Of a DNA stretch of 64,000 bases, positions 8,574-16,080 are shown piece after piece; positions within the stretch are counted from its first letter, which is position 1, and each line of letters starts with the position of its first letter. The DNA lies in contig WGOE01000011.1 in the NCBI GenBank assembly GCA_016124195.1, positions 1-64,000 of the forward strand, in the 5' to 3' direction. This DNA is from a bacterium. Lineage in GTDB: Bacteria > Pseudomonadota > Alphaproteobacteria > Rhodobacterales > Rhodobacteraceae. The translations under genes were made by a program, and so were the position numbers. The notes under the pieces are model-generated. The model was not told the DNA's origin. It made no database searches and was given only the letters and a program-made list of their open reading frames with translations.

Positions 8574-9968
8574 ATGTCGCAGAACCCGCCCAACCTTCGC
8601 CCCGATCTGGCCCGCGCGCTGGTGCCCGAGTCCGCCGCGCTGCGCCCCGACGGCCTACGACAGCCGACCATCGGCATGGTGTCCCTGGGTTGCCCCAAGG
8701 CCTTGGTCGATTCCGAGCGCATCCTGACGCGCCTGCGCGCCGAGGGCTACGCCATATCGCCCGATTATCAGGGCGCCGATGCGGTCATCGTGAACACCTG
8801 CGGCTTTCTCGACTCGGCCAAGGCCGAGAGCCTGTCGGCCATCGGCGAGGCCCTGCAACAGAACGGCCGCGTCATCGTGACCGGCTGCCTCGGTGCCGAG
8901 CCCGACTACATCACCGGCGCGCATCCCAAGGTTCTGGCCGTGACCGGACCGCATCAATACGAGGCCGTGCTCGATGCCGTCCATGGCGCCGTCCCGCCCG
9001 CGCCCAACCCCTTTGTCGATCTTCTGCCCGCCACCGGAGTCAAGCTGACACCGCGGCATTACAGCTATCTGAAGATCTCGGAAGGCTGCAATCACAAGTG
9101 CAAGTTCTGCATCATCCCCGACATGCGCGGGCTGTTGCAATCGCGCCCGGCCCATGCCGTTCTGCGCGAGGCGGAAAAGCTGGTGGAGGCCGGGGTAAAG
9201 GAGCTTCTGGTGATCAGCCAGGACACTTCGGCCTATGGCGTGGACCGCAAGCACGACCTCTCGCCCTGGAAAGGCCACGAGGTCCGCGCCCATATCACCG
9301 ACCTCGCGCGGGAAATGGGCCGGCTTGGCGCCTGGGTCCGGCTGCATTACGTCTATCCCTACCCCCATGTGCGCGATCTGGTTCCCCTGATGGCCGAGGG
9401 GCTGGTGCTGCCCTATCTCGACATCCCGTTCCAGCATGCCGATCCGGGCGTGCTGCGCCGGATGGCCAGGCCGGCCGCTGCGGCCAGAACGTTGGACGAG
9501 ATCACCGCCTGGCGCGCCGTCTGCCCCGAGATCACCCTGCGTTCGACCTTCATCGTGGGCTATCCCGGCGAGACCGAGGCCGAATTCCAGACCCTGCTCG
9601 ACTGGCTGGACGAAGCACAACTCGACCGGGTCGGCTGTTTTCAATATGAAAACGTGGCGGGCGCCCGATCGAATGCGCTGCCCGACCATGTGGCCCCGGA
9701 GGTCAAGCAAGAGCGTTTCGAGCGTTTCATGCAAAAGGCCCAGGCGATATCAGAGGCCAAACTGGCCGCCAAGCTGGGCCGCAAGCTCGAGGTCATCGTG
9801 GACGAGGTCGATGACGAGGGCGCGACCTGCCGCACAAAGGCCGACGCGCCGGAAATCGACGGGAACCTTTTTATCGACGAGGATTTCACAGGCCTTGCCC
9901 CCGGCGACATCGTGACGGTCGAGGTTGAAGAGGCCGGCGATTACGACCTCTGGGGCCGACTGGTCTGA
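8574..9968 (+). CDS. rimO: ribosomal protein S12 methylthiotransferase RimO
   Basis: A 464-residue radical-SAM methylthiotransferase that modifies an aspartate of ribosomal protein S12. The N-terminal UPF0004 domain has its three cluster cysteines (40 in SLGCPK, 76 in NTCGF, 105 in TGCLG), the radical SAM CxxxCxxC is at 172, 176 and 179 (GCNHKCKFC), and a C-terminal TRAM domain follows (about 395-464). [12 protein letters not shown] is the RimO rather than MiaB form. The N-terminus is about 30 residues longer than E. coli RimO; a later start cannot be excluded because no strong binding site precedes 8574. Confidence 0.95.
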   Translation: MSQNPPNLRPDLARALVPESAALRPDGLRQPTIGMVSLGCPKALVDSERILTRLRAEGYAISPDYQGADAVIVNTCGFLDSAKAESLSAIGEALQQNGRVIVTGCLGAEPDYITGAHPKVLAVTGPHQYEAVLDAVHGAVPPAPNPFVDLLPATGVKLTPRHYSYLKISEGCNHKCKFCIIPDMRGLLQSRPAHAVLREAEKLVEAGVKELLVISQDTSAYGVDRKHDLSPWKGHEVRAHITDLAREMGRLGAWVRLHYVYPYPHVRDLVPLMAEGLVLPYLDIPFQHADPGVLRRMARPAAAARTLDEITAWRAVCPEITLRSTFIVGYPGETEAEFQTLLDWLDEAQLDRVGCFQYENVAGARSNALPDHVAPEVKQERFERFMQKAQAISEAKLAAKLGRKLEVIVDEVDDEGATCRTKADAPEIDGNLFIDEDFTGLAPGDIVTVEVEEAGDYDLWGRLV

Positions 9969-10081
9969 AACGAGCCCCAAGCTGCGCGCGACGCGACGCA
10001 AACAGGATTTCTCCGGTCGGTCGGCATGCTAGGATCGCTTCCGCAAAGGGCGCGACCAAGCCGCCCGAAATGGAGGGACAC

Positions 10082-10456
10082 ATGAATATCTCGCGTCTGT
10101 ATCTGGTCATCGGCTCGCTTTATCTGATCGTCGGCATCGTTCTGGGCATGTATATGGGGGGCAAGCAGGACTTCACCCTCGCCCCGGTTCACGCCCATAT
10201 CAATCTCTTGGGCTTTACCCTGATGACGCTCTTTGGCATCGCCTACCGCGTGATGCCGCACATGGCGGACAACATGCTGGCCAAGGTTCAATTCTGGGCA
10301 CACCAGATCGGCGGGCTGGTGCTGTTGATCGGGCTTTTCCTGTTGATGTCGGGCCGGATGCCGGAAAGCACCGCCGCTATGGTGATGCCGCTTTCCGAGA
10401 TGCTGGTCTTTGTCGGCATGGCAGCATGGGCGGTCAACCTGTTCCGCAACGCGTGA
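10082..10456 (+). CDS. small four-helix membrane protein with HAHINLLG motif
   Basis: A 124-residue integral membrane protein with four predicted helices (about 5-25, 34-58, 66-85, 95-120). Helix 2 carries PVHAHINLLGFTLMTLFG and is followed by YRVMPHM. HAHxNxxG resembles haem-ligand helices of heme-copper oxidase subunit I and NnrS-like proteins, and small relatives are often annotated as cytochrome oxidase-like. The start at ATG 10082 has GGAGGG 6 bases upstream. It stands alone between rimO and a minus-strand gene. Haem or metal binding is inference from the histidine pattern only. Confidence 0.75.
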   Translation: MNISRLYLVIGSLYLIVGIVLGMYMGGKQDFTLAPVHAHINLLGFTLMTLFGIAYRVMPHMADNMLAKVQFWAHQIGGLVLLIGLFLLMSGRMPESTAAMVMPLSEMLVFVGMAAWAVNLFRNA

Positions 10457-10468
10457 TCGCGGCGTGTG

Positions 10469-10831
10469 TCAAGCCTCGGGCTGGGCCAGATAGGCGCGCA
10501 CCGAGGTCACCACATGGGCAAAACGGTCGCCGCCCAACTTGACCCCACCATACCAGCGCGTCACGACGACGATATGGCCCAGAAGGCCGGCGCGCTCCAT
10601 CATCTTGAGGATGACGGCTGCCGCCCCGGCTTCGCCGTCGTCGTCTTTCAGCACTTGGCCATCGGCGAGGACGGCAGCCCAGGAATTATGCGTAGCCTTG
10701 GCGAATTTCTTGACGGCCTTGAGGTCGGCAAGGAAGGCCCCGACCGCCGCCGCATCGGTCACCGGGGCTCCCGAAACCGCATAGCGCGAACCGCGGTCGC
10801 GCACCGTATCCATGATCTGCACCATCGCCAT
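10469..10831 (-). CDS. YigZ/IMPACT family protein
   Basis: A 120-residue protein of the UPF0029 (YigZ, IMPACT N-terminal) family. Seen: DTVRDRGSRYAV at the N-terminus, FAKATHNSWAAV, KDDDGEAGAAAV and VVTRWYGGVKLGG, which are the conserved strands of the domain. It lacks the C-terminal DUF1949 half of E. coli YigZ (about 205 residues), so this is the short single-domain form. ATG 10831 and ATG 10825 are both possible; AGGCGGG lies upstream of the first. The biochemical role of the family is not settled; eukaryotic IMPACT modulates translation stress signalling. Confidence 0.8.
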   Translation of the reverse strand: MAMVQIMDTVRDRGSRYAVSGAPVTDAAAVGAFLADLKAVKKFAKATHNSWAAVLADGQVLKDDDGEAGAAAVILKMMERAGLLGHIVVVTRWYGGVKLGGDRFAHVVTSVRAYLAQPEA

Positions 10832-10883
10832 GGGGGGTTTTAACCCGCCTCTGCGAGGCTGACCAGCACCCTGGGCGCCTGCC

Positions 10884-11135
10884 TCAGGGCACAAGCGCCG
10901 CGATCTGGTCCCGGTTCGGGCAGAAGGCCGGCAATGTCGTCGCCCGCGTTGTCACGGCAAGAAAGGCGGTACAGGGGCCCGACTGGTCGCAGACCGCGCA
11001 AGCATCCACCAGCGCGGCCAGATCGCGGCGCGAGACCCAGCCCTCGGTGACCGCCTGCACGAGATTGAGCCCCAAGACCCGCGCCATGCCGCGCGTCAGC
11101 CCCCAGGCTCTTGGCGTCTCGATATGACTGACCAT
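10884..11135 (-). CDS. DUF6455 family small cysteine protein
   Basis: An 83-residue protein with four cysteines in CAVCDQSGPC (46, 49, 55) and FCPN (72), plus a helical N-terminus. This is the DUF6455 pattern found widely in Rhodobacterales; function unknown, with the cysteines suggesting a metal or Fe-S site (inference). GAGAGGG precedes ATG 11135 by about 8 bases. The gene is divergent from the 75-residue protein at 11256, and an FNR-like box lies midway between their starts, so oxygen-dependent control is plausible. Confidence 0.75.
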   Translation of the reverse strand: MVSHIETPRAWGLTRGMARVLGLNLVQAVTEGWVSRRDLAALVDACAVCDQSGPCTAFLAVTTRATTLPAFCPNRDQIAALVP

Positions 11136-11189
11136 GGCTTTGCCCTCTCTGCAATGGCCACAGCCTCTGGCATCGCGGGTCCGGCCTCC

Positions 11190-11203
11190 ATGATCCAGAT
11201 CAA
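11190..11203. promoter_or_regulatory. FNR/FnrL-like box between two divergent genes
   Basis: The 14 bases ATGATCCAGATCAA match the FNR/Anr consensus TTGAT-N4-ATCAA at 9 of 10 defined positions. The centre is about 61 bases from the start of the DUF6455 gene and about 59 from ATG 11256. A class II site (-41.5) would therefore give leaders of roughly 20 bases on both sides. Binding is inferred, not shown. Confidence 0.6.
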
Positions 11204-11255
11204 ACGGGCCAAGGCTGGTGTTGAAGCCAGCCTCGATGCGTCCTATCTTGATGCC

Positions 11256-11483
11256 ATGTTCACAATCGAGCACGACTTCGACGCCACCGTGATAACCCTC
11301 ATCGACGAGGGCGAAAGCCCATTGGCCGAAGATGTCATCGTCGAGGCTTTCGATGATTGTGTCGTCATCGAACAGCTTGACGCCGAAACCGACACGGCGC
11401 TGCGGATCACCCTGTCGCTGCGTCAGGTCAAGGACCTCGCCGCGGCACTGGATCTGCCAGAGGGGATCTATAGGCGCAAATAG
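11256..11483 (+). CDS. conserved hypothetical protein, 75 residues
   Basis: A small acidic protein beginning MFTIEHDFDATVITLIDEG and ending DLAAALDLPEGIY. The beta-rich N-terminus and acidic C-terminal helix show no domain I can name; I believe similar short proteins occur across Rhodobacteraceae but have no function for them. The frame is open 5' to 11124, which would overlap the divergent gene and run through the FNR-like box, so the shorter start is preferred although no Shine-Dalgarno sequence precedes it. Confidence 0.6.
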   Translation: MFTIEHDFDATVITLIDEGESPLAEDVIVEAFDDCVVIEQLDAETDTALRITLSLRQVKDLAAALDLPEGIYRRK

Positions 11484-11523
11484 CGCCCCGTTGCACCGAA
11501 GGCCCGCGATTGCCTGAACTATT

Positions 11524-12237
11524 TCAGGCGCGATCCTCGCGTTGGCCGTCAAAGGCATGATCGGGGCCATCCAGCCGCGCCTGCAACAGTGAGCGGATTT
11601 CTTCCAGACGGGCGCATCCGGCGGCATCGGCCAGTGCTGCATCGCGGGCATGCCTCGCCACGCCATTGACGAAGCCCGCCACATAGGCCTGACCCTCGCG
11701 CCCCGGGCGCGCATCCAGAAGCGCCGCCGCATGGGCCAGATCGTCGCGAAGTGCCAAGGCATCGGGCACCATCTCCGCCTCGGAGGCGAGGGCCAGATCC
11801 TCGGCCCGGTCCGGCAGGTGCCGCATCAACAGCGCGCGAAAGGCCGCAAGGCTTTCCAGCGGCTTTTCGACAAAGCCATGCGCCCCGGCAGCCAGGGACC
11901 GGGGCCGGCCGCCCGCATCGCCCGACATGCCAAGCACCACCAGACGCGGGGCGCGCACCGCAAGTTCGGCGATCAGCGCCTCGCCCCGCCCATCAGGCAG
12001 GCCAAGGTCCACGATCACCAGATCGGGCCGGTAAAGTTTCAGATGCGAATAGGCCGCCTGCAGCGATTCGGCCCGACGCAACCGCGCGCCCAGCCTGCGG
12101 CACATCAGCCGCAAGGCTTCCGAGGCGAAGCGGCTATCCTCGACCGCAAGAACGGTAACCCCTTGCAAAGGCAAGCCATTCGGTTGCACACCCGCCACGG
12201 GCATATTGGGCAATTCCACGGTCAGATTGTTGGGCAT
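11524..12237 (-). CDS. stand-alone response regulator (REC domain)
   Basis: A 237-residue protein with a receiver domain from about residue 26 to 140: VLAVEDSRFASEALRL holds the acidic pocket, VIVDLGLPDGRG the phospho-acceptor Asp, and FVEKPL the conserved Lys. The last 90 residues are alanine-rich helices without a DNA-binding or enzymatic output domain that I recognise; a helical phosphotransfer-like fold is possible but no HxxKG motif is seen. GGAGAG lies 7 bases before ATG 12237. No histidine kinase is adjacent, so the partner is unknown. Confidence 0.8.
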   Translation of the reverse strand: MPNNLTVELPNMPVAGVQPNGLPLQGVTVLAVEDSRFASEALRLMCRRLGARLRRAESLQAAYSHLKLYRPDLVIVDLGLPDGRGEALIAELAVRAPRLVVLGMSGDAGGRPRSLAAGAHGFVEKPLESLAAFRALLMRHLPDRAEDLALASEAEMVPDALALRDDLAHAAALLDARPGREGQAYVAGFVNGVARHARDAALADAAGCARLEEIRSLLQARLDGPDHAFDGQREDRA

Positions 12238-12357
12238 GCTGCACTCTCCGTTGGCTGAGGCCTCAATTGAGCACATCATCCCTAAACAGAGGTTAATTCC
12301 TCACTTGCCCCCCGCCGTCCCTGCGCCCATAAAACCGCCAAAACCGGAGCCTTGCCC

Positions 12358-12756
12358 ATGATCGGACGTCTCAACCACGTTGCCATCGCCGTTCCCGACC
12401 TTGATGCCGCCGTCCGGATGTACCGCGACACCTTGGGCGCCAGCGTCGGCGCCGCGCAGGACGAACCGGCCCACGGCGTCACCGTGGTCTTCATCACCCT
12501 GCCCAACACCAAGGTGGAACTTCTGCATCCCTTGGGCGAAAACTCTCCGATTGCGGGCTTTCTGGAAAAGAATCCCTCAGGCGGCATCCACCACATCTGC
12601 TATGAGGTCGATGACATCCTGGCCGCGCGCGACCGGCTGAAGTCGCAGGGCGCCCGCGTTCTGGGCGAGCCGAAGATCGGCGCGCATGGCAAACCGGTCC
12701 TGTTCCTGCACCCCAAGGACTTCACCGGAACCCTGATCGAGCTGGAGCAAGCATGA
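12358..12756 (+). CDS. mce: methylmalonyl-CoA epimerase
   Basis: A 132-residue VOC-fold epimerase interconverting (R)- and (S)-methylmalonyl-CoA in propionyl-CoA assimilation. Seen: GRLNHVAIAVPDLDAA with the first metal His, HPLGENSPIAGFL, GGIHHICYEVDD with the second, and LIELEQ with the Glu ligand. This is the standard single-domain length. GGAG lies 8 bases upstream of ATG 12358. The stop overlaps the start of the DUF1467 gene (ATGA), so the two are translationally coupled. Confidence 0.93.
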   Translation: MIGRLNHVAIAVPDLDAAVRMYRDTLGASVGAAQDEPAHGVTVVFITLPNTKVELLHPLGENSPIAGFLEKNPSGGIHHICYEVDDILAARDRLKSQGARVLGEPKIGAHGKPVLFLHPKDFTGTLIELEQA

Positions 12757-13031
12757 CCCTCACCGGCGCCATCGTCTTTTTCGCCATGACCTGGTTCATG
12801 GTGTTCCTTTGCGTGCTGCCCACCCGTCAGGTCTCGCAGTTCGCGGCCGGCGAGATCGTGCCGGGCAGCGCCAAATCCGCGCCCACGGACCCGCAACTGG
12901 GCCGCAAGGTGAAACTGACAACCGTGATCACGCTGGTCCTGTGGGCGCTGATGTGCGGCGTCATCCTGTCGGGCAAGATCAGCGTGTTCGACACCGATAT
13001 CTTCCATCTGGTGCCGCGCGTCAAAGTCTGA
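12753..13031 (+). CDS. DUF1467 family membrane protein
   Basis: A 92-residue protein with two predicted membrane helices (about 4-24 and 54-75) separated by a soluble loop. The segment FFAMTWFMVFLCVLPTR followed by KVKLTTVITLVLWALMCG is the DUF1467 signature, a family almost confined to Alphaproteobacteria and usually next to methylmalonyl-CoA epimerase. Function unknown. ATGA overlap with mce. It is convergent with the CysZ-like gene, whose stop abuts its own with no gap. Confidence 0.85.
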   Translation: MTLTGAIVFFAMTWFMVFLCVLPTRQVSQFAAGEIVPGSAKSAPTDPQLGRKVKLTTVITLVLWALMCGVILSGKISVFDTDIFHLVPRVKV

Positions 13032-13727
13032 TCAGCGCAACCGCTGGAACAAATGGGTGAAGGTGGCAGCCCCCAGCACCGGCACGAAAAGGCTGATCAA
13101 GGGCAGGGTCAGGGGCGCGGCCATCAGCGTACCGGCCAGCCAGATCTGGCCCATGTTGGCCCGCATCAGGGCGCGCGCCTCTGATCGTCCCATGTGGCGC
13201 AGGGCCGCCATCAGGAAATACTCGCGCCCCAGGAGCCAGCCGTTCACCACCCAGAAGAGCACTGGTCCGAACGGCCCCAACACAAAGCTGAAGGCCAGCG
13301 CCACCAGATTGACGACCAGCATCAGCGCCAAGAGCCCCGCCCCTTCGGCCAGCGAGGCGACAAATCCCAAGGGATGGGCCTGCTGACCGGGGTAATGCAC
13401 AGCCTCGACCGCCTCGGCGACCTGTTCCAGAAACAGGGCGGAAAAGGCCGAGGCGACCGGCACCATCAGAAAGACGGACACCGCCAGCATCAACAGCGCC
13501 GACCCGATGCCCGCGGCCCAGCCAAGCCCGCCGATCGGGCCGAAGAACGGCAGCGTGATCTGGCCGGGCACCCACCATTCGATCAGCCCCAGGAAGGCCA
13601 GGTAGATCGCCACCAGCAGGCCAAGCGCCAGCGCCACGCCCTGCAACACCACCCGCAGAAAGCGCGGGTCCGGCACCTGGCCCAAGGCCGCGAAGAAGGC
13701 GGCGAAGACGATCACACCCCGGCCCAT
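13032..13727 (-). CDS. EI24/CysZ-like membrane protein
   Basis: A 231-residue inner-membrane protein of the EI24 superfamily that includes the sulfate permease CysZ. Four or more hydrophobic segments are visible (about 12-45, 60-90, 125-160, 195-225) and the NGWLLGREYFLMAALRHM segment is characteristic of the family. The start at ATG 13727 overlaps the upstream nitroreductase gene by 16 bases, which implies cotranscription. Whether it moves sulfate is unknown; no cys genes are adjacent. Confidence 0.8.
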   Translation of the reverse strand: MGRGVIVFAAFFAALGQVPDPRFLRVVLQGVALALGLLVAIYLAFLGLIEWWVPGQITLPFFGPIGGLGWAAGIGSALLMLAVSVFLMVPVASAFSALFLEQVAEAVEAVHYPGQQAHPLGFVASLAEGAGLLALMLVVNLVALAFSFVLGPFGPVLFWVVNGWLLGREYFLMAALRHMGRSEARALMRANMGQIWLAGTLMAAPLTLPLISLFVPVLGAATFTHLFQRLR

Positions 13728-14296
13728 TGCACGATGCGGACCAGATCGGGCCGCGGCCGGTCCGGCGCCTCGGGCCCGGGCGTGCCGATATGCACAAGGC
13801 CCGCCACCAATTCCGCCCCGTGACAACCGAACGCCTCTGCCGCCCAGACCGGATCATGCGCGGGCCATCCGGTCAGCCAGCAGGCGCCCCAGCCCGCAGC
13901 CTCTGCCGCGTTGACAAGGTTCATGCACAGCGCATGAGCCGAGGCGCGCTGTTCGACCTCTGGCACCTTGGGCGAGGGTTTGGGCGCCGAGATCACCGCC
14001 ACGGCAAGGCGCGAGGTGTCATAGATGGCGCGGCCCTTGGCGGCCATCTCGTCATCGCCGCTCAGCGCCTTGGCCCGCGCGGCCGCCAGATCGCCCAGAC
14101 GGCGCATGGCGGGGACCCCAAGCACCACCAGCCGCCAGGGCTCCAGCTTGCCATGATCGGGCACCCGCAGCGCGGCCGTCAGGATCGGCAGCAGCGCCGC
14201 ACGGTCGGGCACCGGGCCGCCCGGCGCAAAGAACTTGGCCGGATGCGACCGGCGGGCGGACAGAAAGGCAAAGGCCTGGGGATTGGCGTCGGGCAT
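13712..14296 (-). CDS. nitroreductase family protein (YdjA-like)
   Basis: A 194-residue FMN-dependent nitroreductase-fold protein. Seen: RRSHPAKFF near the N-terminus (FMN phosphate-binding arginines), HGKLEPWRLVVL (about 48-59), and the AAEAAGWGACWLTGWP helix that packs on the flavin. Length and the RRS-HGK-EPWR pattern fit the compact YdjA branch. CGGAG lies upstream of ATG 14296. Physiological substrate unknown. It overlaps the following CysZ-like gene. Confidence 0.87.
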   Translation of the reverse strand: MPDANPQAFAFLSARRSHPAKFFAPGGPVPDRAALLPILTAALRVPDHGKLEPWRLVVLGVPAMRRLGDLAAARAKALSGDDEMAAKGRAIYDTSRLAVAVISAPKPSPKVPEVEQRASAHALCMNLVNAAEAAGWGACWLTGWPAHDPVWAAEAFGCHGAELVAGLVHIGTPGPEAPDRPRPDLVRIVQWAGV

Positions 14297-14431
14297 CGAA
14301 ATCTCCGTTTGCGGCAGGCTTCCTCTTTCCGCGCCGCGGCGTCAAGGCGGCAGGCCTGAAACGGCGGCCTTCCCCCTTTCCGTCGCTCGCGTCCAGGGCT
14401 AGCCTGAAGCCAAACCCCGCAAAGGCCCGCC

Positions 14432-14701
14432 ATGTCCCGCCCCGCCAAAGCCGCCTGGTCCGACCGCGCCCGCCCCGGTGCCAGCTTTGCCCTGCATGTG
14501 ACGCCGCGGGCACGCCAGACCTCTCTGGTCGAAAGCGCCGAAGGCACGCTCAAAGCCTCGGTCACAGCACCGCCCGAAGACGGCAAGGCCAATGCCGCGG
14601 TGGCCGAGCTTCTGGCCCATGCGCTTGGCGTGGCCAAGACGCGGTTGACCCTGATCCAGGGCGCCACCTCGCGGCACAAGGTCTTTGTGCTGACCGACTA
14701 G
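14432..14701 (+). CDS. DUF167/YggU family protein
   Basis: An 89-residue protein of the YggU family. Seen: LHVTPRARQTSLVE and the highly conserved APPEDGKANAAVAELLA followed by LTLIQGATSRHKVF. Structures of relatives show a small alpha/beta fold, but the function is unknown. It is flanked by minus-strand genes on both sides and so is a single-gene unit. Confidence 0.88.
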   Translation: MSRPAKAAWSDRARPGASFALHVTPRARQTSLVESAEGTLKASVTAPPEDGKANAAVAELLAHALGVAKTRLTLIQGATSRHKVFVLTD

Positions 14702-14710
14702 GCCCGCGCC

Positions 14711-15418
14711 TTAAAGCACCGGATCCGACGCCGCGCGCACAAGGCCAGTCAGATCGGCCAGCCGCTCTTTCTGCCGGCCCGCCGGATCGAAGTTCCCGGG
14801 CGCGAGCCAGGCGCCATAGGCCTCGCGCAGCGCCGGCCATTCGCCGTCGATGATGGAAAACCACGCCGTATCGCGGTTCCTCTGCCGATAGACCGTCGCC
14901 TGCCGGAAGACGCCCTCATACGAAAACCCCAGCCTTTGCGCCGCCCGCCGCGAGGGCAGGTTCAGGGCATCGCATTTCCATTCATAGCGCCGATAGCCCG
15001 CCGCAAAGGCCCAGTCCATCATCAGGAACATCGCCTCGGTCGAGGCGCGCGACCCGGCGATCTCGGGCGCGAGGTTGATATGACCGACCTCGATCGAGCC
15101 CGCTTCGGGCGTGATGCGCAGATAAGACGCCACCCCACCGCAATGCCCGGTGCCAAGGTTGCGCAGGACGTAAAACAGGGGATCGCTGCCCGTCGCACTG
15201 TCCTTGGCCCAGCGGTGATAGGCCGAGGCGGAGGAGAACGGCCCATAGGGCAGGTAATCCCAGACCCCGTCGTGCCCCGAATAGGCGCGGAACAGATCCG
15301 CGGCATGGGTATCGGGGTCCATCCGCTCCAATTGGACATAGCGGCCGGTCAGGGTCTCGCCCTGTGGGCGGGCCGGCGGCTTCCAATCGGGCAGCGGAGT
15401 TCCAAATTGTTTCTGCAT
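14711..15418 (-). CDS. GNAT family N-acetyltransferase (RimJ/RimL-like)
   Basis: A 235-residue GCN5-related acetyltransferase of the ribosomal-protein-acetylase-like group. Seen: LTGRYVQLERMDP at the N-terminus, the SIEVGHINLAPEIAGS strand and turn, and NLPSRRAAQRLGFSYEGVFRQ, the acetyl-CoA-binding helix ending in the LGF motif. AGAGGTG lies upstream of ATG 15418; an in-frame 16-residue extension is not supported. Substrate not predictable from sequence. Confidence 0.88.
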   Translation of the reverse strand: MQKQFGTPLPDWKPPARPQGETLTGRYVQLERMDPDTHAADLFRAYSGHDGVWDYLPYGPFSSASAYHRWAKDSATGSDPLFYVLRNLGTGHCGGVASYLRITPEAGSIEVGHINLAPEIAGSRASTEAMFLMMDWAFAAGYRRYEWKCDALNLPSRRAAQRLGFSYEGVFRQATVYRQRNRDTAWFSIIDGEWPALREAYGAWLAPGNFDPAGRQKERLADLTGLVRAASDPVL

Positions 15419-15462
15419 GGGGCACCTCTTTGGCGCGACTATGCCCGCGGCGCACCCGGCCC

Positions 15463-15948
15463 TCAAGGCTCAAAGCGGAAGCCTTCGGGATAGCTGTGCT
15501 GGCCGTCGAAATCGGCCTTGCCCAGTTCGACCCCGGCCGCGCGCAAGGCGGCATAGCCCATGGTGACGTGAAAGAAGAAATTGGGCAGGCCGAAGAGGAA
15601 CAGGAATTCGTCGGCGCTTTGATCAAGTACGGCAGTGCCTGCGACATGGGCATAGCGCCGGTTCTCGGCCCCGATGAATTCCTCGGGCCGCATGGCGCCG
15701 AGCGTGGCGCGCACCACGGCCAACCGCGGCGCCAGCGCCTGCGGCAGATCGGGCACCTCGCGCCCGGCCAAGGGGCAGGCGACCCGCATAGCAAAGCCCG
15801 CCGCGGTGGAAAACTGCTGGCCGGCCGGAAAGGCATCCGCCACCCTTGCGGTCAGGGCCTGGGGACCGGCGAATTCGATGATATCCTGCACACGGCCCAG
15901 AAAATGCCGAAAGACCGGCACCGAAGCCGTGTAAAGGGCCGGGTTCAT
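15463..15948 (-). CDS. DUF1993 family protein
   Basis: A 161-residue helical protein. ALYTASVPVFRHFLGRV at the N-terminus and FFFHVTMGYAALRAAGVELGKADFDG at the C-terminus are hallmarks of DUF1993, a family with a DinB-like four-helix bundle and possible metal-binding histidines. Function unknown. It lies 44 bases upstream of the acetyltransferase gene on the same strand and may share its transcript. Confidence 0.85.
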   Translation of the reverse strand: MNPALYTASVPVFRHFLGRVQDIIEFAGPQALTARVADAFPAGQQFSTAAGFAMRVACPLAGREVPDLPQALAPRLAVVRATLGAMRPEEFIGAENRRYAHVAGTAVLDQSADEFLFLFGLPNFFFHVTMGYAALRAAGVELGKADFDGQHSYPEGFRFEP

Positions 15949-16080
15949 CCCCGCCCCCCTGTCATGATGACCGCAGGCCGCATCGTCACCTCCGCACCGC
16001 AGAGTGACCGCGCCCTGCCCGCTTGTCCAGCCTCTCGCCCAGGGGCGTGGCGGCAGCCCGCTTCCGGTGCGCGCGGCGGG

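Noticed and set aside
11124-11255. 119-residue version of the protein at 11256
   Set aside because: It would overlap the divergent gene and read through the FNR-like box; the 75-residue form is more credible.
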